Source: Robertmurraya andreesenii
GTDB taxonomy: Bacteria > Bacillota > Bacilli > Bacillales > Cytobacillaceae
DNA: 64,000 bases
Direction: 5' to 3'
Assembly (NCBI RefSeq): GCF_030813005.1
Contig: NZ_JAUSTU010000008.1
Coordinates: 115,342 to 179,341 of the forward strand
Shown here: positions 60,384 to 64,000 of the stretch, one piece after another
Position numbering within the stretch: position 1 is the first letter of the stretch
How the letters are laid out: each line of letters starts with the position of its first letter
Notes under the pieces: model-generated
Databases searched by the model: none
Seen by the model: the letters and a program-made list of their open reading frames with translations, nothing else
Told to the model about the DNA's origin: nothing
Program-made: the position numbers and the translations under genes

Positions 60384-60701
60384 CTTCTATTCTCTCTTTA
60401 TATATTAGACTGAAAACCATTGAAAAAAGTCGAGAGAATCCAAATTTTTTTTAAAAGTAAGGGCTTTGATAAAGATGATAAATTGATTGCAGAAAAGCTA
60501 TTAGTTCCAACTCAGATATTTGCAATGGGGGTAGTGTTAGGAGTAGATTTACTACGTTAAGAAAATTACAATATTAAAAAGTCCGATTTCCCAGTATTAA
60601 TATTGAGAAATGGGACTCTTTACGTTCTACAATGGGGATTAGCTTTGGGGTTATCGGTAGCTTCTAGGCTTTGATCATTATAACTTAAAAAGATCTTTTG
60701 T
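60384..60701. other. Intergenic region with a terminator and a possible remnant
   Basis: The plus strand has a short frame ending at 60560 with DDKLIAEKLLVPTQIFAMGV and VLGVDLLR, which looks like part of a real membrane protein but lacks a start. A terminator for the aldo/keto reductase gene lies at 60573-60618 (arms AGTCCGATTTC/GAAATGGGACT, one mismatch, T-rich on the minus strand). Confidence 0.5.
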
Positions 60702-61550
60702 CTACCACAAAGCCAGCGGCTCGCTCACACTTGGTTCTGGATAGACAGAATCTATTTTTACTAGGTCTTCTTCTATCAGCTGAATATGCGCAGCTTTTAC
60801 GTTGTTTATCACGTGTTCCAAATTACTAGACTGTGGAATAGCAATGGTCTGCCCATTACGGATACACCATGCTAATAAAATTTGAAAAACATCTGCGTTA
60901 TACTTTTTCGAGATATCCAGTAAAACTTTTTGTTTCGTTAAATCAGCACCTAATCGATCTCCTCTCGCTACAGGAGCATACGCCATTACCGGCATGCTAT
61001 TTTCTTTCATCATTGGAACCAAATCGTAATCAATTCCACGATCACCTAAATTATATCGGACTTGATTTGTGGCACAGTGATGACCATTAGGCAGTTTTAA
61101 TAAGTTCTTCATATCATTCACATCAAAATTAGATACTCCCCAGGCTTTGATTTTCCCTTGCATTTTAGCTTGTTCCATTGCTTCTATTGTTTCTTCGATT
61201 TGAACACTGCCTTTCCAATGAAGCAAATAAAGATCTAAATAATCTGTTTTCAATCGTTTTAAGGAGTTATCTAAACTTATGGGAATTTGTTTTTTCGAAG
61301 CGTTATTAGGAAGAACTTTTGAGACAAGGAATAGATTTTCTCTTTTATAAAGTTTAATAACGTGGGCTACTAAAATTTCAGAATTTCCTTCACCGTATGA
61401 TTCAGCTGTATCAATAACTTGAACACCACGATCAAGGCCAGATCTTATTGACTCTACTTCTTGATCAAAATTATCTGCTCTGTCTCCCAAATTCGCAGTA
61501 CCTAAGCCTATAGGAAAAACTTCTCTCTCAGCTATTTTCACTTTTTTCAC
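60702..61550 (-). CDS. Aldo/keto reductase
   Basis: A 282-aa barrel enzyme with catalytic Asp and Tyr in VIDTAESYGEGNSEI, Lys in LFLVSKVLP and His in YLLHWKGSV. Cofactor-binding residues are near QSSNLEHVINNVKA. It reduces aldehydes with NAD(P)H. The ORF reaches 61568, but AAGGAG with 9-nt spacing points to the GTG at 61550, overlapping the acetyltransferase gene by 23 nt. It may be part of an operon with the latter. Confidence 0.88.
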   Translation of the reverse strand: MKKVKIAEREVFPIGLGTANLGDRADNFDQEVESIRSGLDRGVQVIDTAESYGEGNSEILVAHVIKLYKRENLFLVSKVLPNNASKKQIPISLDNSLKRLKTDYLDLYLLHWKGSVQIEETIEAMEQAKMQGKIKAWGVSNFDVNDMKNLLKLPNGHHCATNQVRYNLGDRGIDYDLVPMMKENSMPVMAYAPVARGDRLGADLTKQKVLLDISKKYNADVFQILLAWCIRNGQTIAIPQSSNLEHVINNVKAAHIQLIEEDLVKIDSVYPEPSVSEPLALW

Positions 61551-62133
61551 CTTTATCAACTCCTTCATTTATGTTCTTTATAACTTTCGCAGGCACTCCT
61601 GCAACAACCGTATTTTCTGGGACATCCTTCGTAACAACTGCTCCCGCTGCAACAACAGAGTTGTCGCCAATTGTCACACCAGGTAGTATGGTTGCGTTTG
61701 ATCCAATCCACACATTTTTGCCAATTACGACTGGAGAGGGGTATGTTGTGTTTCTAGTTTCTAAGGAAAACCCATGATTAAGTGTAGCAATCGTGACATT
61801 CATACCAATTAGGGCACCCTCTCCTATCGTGATTCCGCCTCTATTTTGAAAGGAACAGCCTGTGTTGAAAAATACGTTTTTTCCAATGGTGATATTTTTA
61901 CAGAAATCTGTATAAAATGGTGGAAAACACATAAAAGATGAATCAACTTTGGTGCCAGTCAGTTCACTAAAAATCTCGACAATCTCTTCTCTTGAATGAT
62001 AGGATGTGTTCAACTCCATTGTTATCCTTTGAGCTTCATAGCTACATTTGGTTAATAGCCCATGTAATTCTTTATCCTCACCTGCAATCGGATTCCCTTT
62101 CTTACAAAAATCTATAAACTCTTTCATGTCCAT
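61528..62133 (-). CDS. Sugar O-acetyltransferase, left-handed beta-helix
   Basis: A 201-aa maltose/galactoside-acetyltransferase-like protein. The N-terminal Mac domain (about 4-60) is followed by hexapeptide repeats (ITIGKNVFFNTGCSFQNRGG, ITIGEGALIGMNVTIATLNH, VVIGKNVWIGSNATILPGVT, IGDNSVVAAGAVVTKDVPEN). The catalytic His lies in ATLNHGF. It transfers acetyl from acetyl-CoA to sugar hydroxyls; the physiological substrate is uncertain. Confidence 0.9.
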   Translation of the reverse strand: MDMKEFIDFCKKGNPIAGEDKELHGLLTKCSYEAQRITMELNTSYHSREEIVEIFSELTGTKVDSSFMCFPPFYTDFCKNITIGKNVFFNTGCSFQNRGGITIGEGALIGMNVTIATLNHGFSLETRNTTYPSPVVIGKNVWIGSNATILPGVTIGDNSVVAAGAVVTKDVPENTVVAGVPAKVIKNINEGVDKGEKSENS

Positions 62134-62260
62134 TTATTAATTCACCTTCCTTTTTTGTTAGTCTCTCCTTGTCATATTTCAAATACAGCAAATATAAGAA
62201 GATGCCCCAAAAGCTGGACTCCTAGGACACCTTAAAATTACTATTAAAAACATCCACAAA

Positions 62261-63301
62261 TTACATGGTACTAATATCAATTACGAAACGATACTTCACA
62301 TCGGATGCTAATACTCGCTCATACGCTTCATCAATTTGGTCAGCCGAAATGACTTCAATTTTTGGAACAATGTTATGTTTAGCACAGAAATCCAACATTT
62401 CCTGAGTCTCTCGGATCCCACCAATCATGGAACCTGCAAATGAGCGACGATGACCGATAAGAGACATCACATTTAGTGATAATGGCTCACCAGGAGCACC
62501 TACGTTAACCAGGGTTCCGTCAAGAGTGAGTAGGGAAAAATAAGCATCGATGTCTATTTTCGCACTTACCGTGTTAATAATTAGGTCAAAGGTTCCAGCA
62601 AGTTTCTCGAAAGTTTCTGGATCGCTTGTTGCATAGTAGTGGTCTGCACCTAGTTGCAAGCCATCGTCCATTTTCTTCAATGTTTGTGATAGAACTGTTA
62701 CCTCGGCACCCATGGCATGTGCAATTTGAACAGCCATATGACCAAGACCGCCCATACCAACTACAGCTACTTTCTTTCCTGGTCCAGCTCCCCAATGATT
62801 TAATGGAGAATATGTCGTAATCCCTGCGCAAAGCAACGGTGCTGTAACGTCAAGCTTAATACTATCAGGAATTCTAAGTACGAAATCTTCCTGTACGACT
62901 ATGTGAGTAGAATATCCTCCCTGAGTAGGTTCGCCGTATTTGTCAACACCGGCATAGGTTTGGATATTTCCTTTGAGACAGTATTGTTCTTCTCCTTTAC
63001 GGCAGTTCTCACATTCACCGCAAGAATCAACCATACAGCCTACTCCTACTCGATCACCAACCTTGTATTTTGTAACCTCTGCTCCTACTCCCGTAACAAT
63101 TCCCGCAATCTCATGTCCAGGTACGAGTGGATAATTCACAGGCCCCCATTCGCCGTGAGCCGTATGGATGTCAGAATGGCATATGCCCGCATATTTAATT
63201 TCAATCAGAACATCATGTGAATCAAGGTCACGTCTTTTAATTTCAGCAGCTCGAAACGGTTTGTCTGGACCATCTACTGCACGTGCTTTAGCTGTTATCA
63301 T
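62261..63301 (-). CDS. adhA: Zinc-dependent alcohol dehydrogenase (AdhA-like)
   Basis: A 346-aa medium-chain dehydrogenase. Catalytic zinc ligands: Cys in AGICHSDIHTAHGEWG and His/Glu in PLVPGHEIAGIV. Structural zinc cysteines are in MVDSCGECENCRKGEEQYCL. The nucleotide fold is KVAVVGMGGLGHMAVQIAHA. It resembles the cinnamyl-alcohol/YahK-type group and B. subtilis AdhA, which acts on aldehydes. The divergent MerR regulator and the 19-bp-spaced promoter argue for induction by reactive aldehydes. Confidence 0.9.
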   Translation of the reverse strand: MITAKARAVDGPDKPFRAAEIKRRDLDSHDVLIEIKYAGICHSDIHTAHGEWGPVNYPLVPGHEIAGIVTGVGAEVTKYKVGDRVGVGCMVDSCGECENCRKGEEQYCLKGNIQTYAGVDKYGEPTQGGYSTHIVVQEDFVLRIPDSIKLDVTAPLLCAGITTYSPLNHWGAGPGKKVAVVGMGGLGHMAVQIAHAMGAEVTVLSQTLKKMDDGLQLGADHYYATSDPETFEKLAGTFDLIINTVSAKIDIDAYFSLLTLDGTLVNVGAPGEPLSLNVMSLIGHRRSFAGSMIGGIRETQEMLDFCAKHNIVPKIEVISADQIDEAYERVLASDVKYRFVIDISTM

Positions 63302-63366
63302 AAGCTTAAACCTCCAATAACTTGATTTAGTAAAGAGAATTGACTTGTTTCCTCTCTTGCAAAACT

Positions 63367-63397
63367 AGAATAGACCATAGAGTTAACTCTAGGTCAA
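63367..63397 (-). promoter_or_regulatory. MerR-type promoter of adhA with 19-nt spacer
   Basis: -35 TTGACC (63397-63392) and -10 TATTCT (63372-63367) are 19 nt apart, and the spacer holds the palindrome AGAGTTAACTCT (63379-63390). Elongated spacers with central dyads are the hallmark of MerR-activated promoters, and CTTGACC-N-AGTTAACTCTA is the AdhR/NmlR type. Confidence 0.82.
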
Positions 63398-63487
63398 GGT
63401 AGAATTTTATATACAGAACACAACACAAATCACATAAGCTACGTTTTGACATTTCTCATTCATCATGATAAAGTCTTGCCAATACAT

Positions 63488-63499
63488 AGAGTTAACTCG
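63488..63499 (+). promoter_or_regulatory. MerR-type operator upstream of its own gene
   Basis: AGAGTTAACTCG repeats the adhA operator (11 of 12 bases), 24 nt upstream of the merR start, suggesting autoregulation. A candidate TTGACA-N17-TAAAGT promoter lies at 63446-63474. Confidence 0.65.
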
Positions 63500-63523
63500 A
63501 AGTCTATATAAAAAAGGAGATAA

Positions 63524-63925
63524 ATGACGTTGGAATATTCGATCAGCGAAGTGGCAAAGAAATTAAATCTCACAGTATATACTTTGCGTTACTACGACAA
63601 AGAGGGCCTAATGCCTTTTGTAGAACGGACACCTAACGGAACACGATTGTTCAAAGAGTCTGATATAGAAGCACTAAAAGTAATTGAATGTTTAAAAGCG
63701 ACTGGGATGCCTATTAAGGAGATAAAAAATTTTATTGATTGGTGCTCTGATGGGGATTCCACGTTGCAACAAAGATATGACATGTTCTTGGATCGAAAAT
63801 TAGCTGTAGAAGCACAGTTGGAAGAACTAAACAACACAATGGAACTTATCAATCACAAATGCGAATATTACAAGGCTGCATTAGAGGCAGGAACCGAAGA
63901 TATTCTTGAACTACCCACCACTTAG
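63524..63925 (+). CDS. adhR: MerR-family regulator (AdhR/NmlR type)
   Basis: A 133-aa MerR protein: winged helix (YSISEVAKKLNLTVYTLRYY, DKEGLMPFVERTPNGTRLFK), a dimerisation helix (about 80-115) and no metal-binding cysteine pair at the C-terminus. A single Cys near position 56 (KVIECLKATGMP) matches the thiol that AdhR uses to sense reactive aldehydes. A second (WCSDGD) and a third (NHKCEY) Cys are present. AGGAG precedes the ATG. The last codons (LPTT, stop) overlap a large hairpin, so the C-terminus may have been changed by an insertion. Confidence 0.87.
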   Translation: MTLEYSISEVAKKLNLTVYTLRYYDKEGLMPFVERTPNGTRLFKESDIEALKVIECLKATGMPIKEIKNFIDWCSDGDSTLQQRYDMFLDRKLAVEAQLEELNNTMELINHKCEYYKAALEAGTEDILELPTT

Positions 63926-64000
63926 TATCTCTTACGAGCTGCTTGAAGTGGGGGATTCCTAAGTAAGGAGGCCTATCGGCTTCTAATTGATTAGGCTAGC
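63914..64000. mobile_element. Possible IS200/IS605-type element end
   Basis: A hairpin with CCACTT and AAGTGG arms plus outer CCC/GGG (63914-63954) begins inside the merR stop region. It is followed by GGATTCCTAAGTAAGGAGGC and GCCTATCGGCTTCT. The pattern recalls subterminal hairpins of IS605-family elements in Bacillaceae. No transposase is in the window, so this is a recall-based suggestion. Confidence 0.3.

Noticed and set aside
1..64000. CRISPR arrays, prophage, restriction-modification or named anti-phage defence systems
   Set aside because: No regularly spaced repeats, phage structural genes, methylase/endonuclease pairs or known defence domains were found on either strand.

Overview
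The window is low-GC Bacillaceae chromosome. BmrCD, PabBC, MhqD/MhqO, KimA, AdhA/AdhR, Bce-type and Puc-type genes, strong AAGGAGG ribosome binding sites, a ydaO-type c-di-AMP riboswitch and an isolated tRNA-Pro(GGG) all point there. The genus cannot be fixed by reading alone. It looks like ordinary accessory-rich chromosome: no prophage, CRISPR array or intact insertion sequence is visible.

Layout. 1-3.1 kb: BmrCD-type multidrug ABC pair behind a leader-peptide attenuator. 3.2-4.8 kb: anti-sigma/ECF sigma pair. 5-6.8 kb: fused PabBC. 6.9-9.3 kb: an ArsR-type regulator with two paralogous small membrane proteins, divergent from a PadR/HAAS pair; both have striking operators. 9.3-15.2 kb: an internally deleted family I.5 lipase and a purine (xanthine) dehydrogenase operon broken by a deletion fusing pucD to pucC. 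15.3-18.4 kb: transporter, small genes, tRNA. 18.5-22.9 kb: Bce-type two-component system and peptide-antibiotic ABC transporter. 23-27.4 kb: wrbA, speG, DMT exporter, DedA and CBO0543-type membrane proteins. 27.5-30.4 kb: RlmA-type 23S rRNA methyltransferase plus ABC-F ribosome protection protein behind an ErmD-like macrolide-stalling leader. 30.5-35.4 kb: DUF4256, duplicated-domain membrane protein, mhqOD with MhqR boxes, nitronate monooxygenase. 35.4-42.4 kb: glycerol/dihydroxyacetone operon glpF-glpK-dhaK-dhaL-dhaM-HPr with a sigma-54 promoter and a sigma-54 activator carrying an HPr-like domain. 42.9-52.1 kb: MFS, GNAT, papain-like protein, KimA with c-di-AMP riboswitch, CidAB-type pair, MFS. 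52.3-57.8 kb: lichenan/cellobiose-type PTS operon whose IIC gene has a nonsense codon, with divergent LicR. 58-60.4 kb: second ECF/anti-sigma pair. 60.7-64 kb: aldo/keto reductase, acetyltransferase, AdhA and AdhR-type MerR.

Two themes stand out. Translation-sensing RNA leaders control two separate antibiotic-resistance operons. The glycerol/dihydroxyacetone operon is tied to the PTS at several levels: the GlpK His motif, DhaM, a dedicated HPr, and an HPr-like domain in its probable activator. Three loci (lipase, pucD/pucC, licC) are disrupted, which suggests ongoing gene decay or, less likely, assembly errors.
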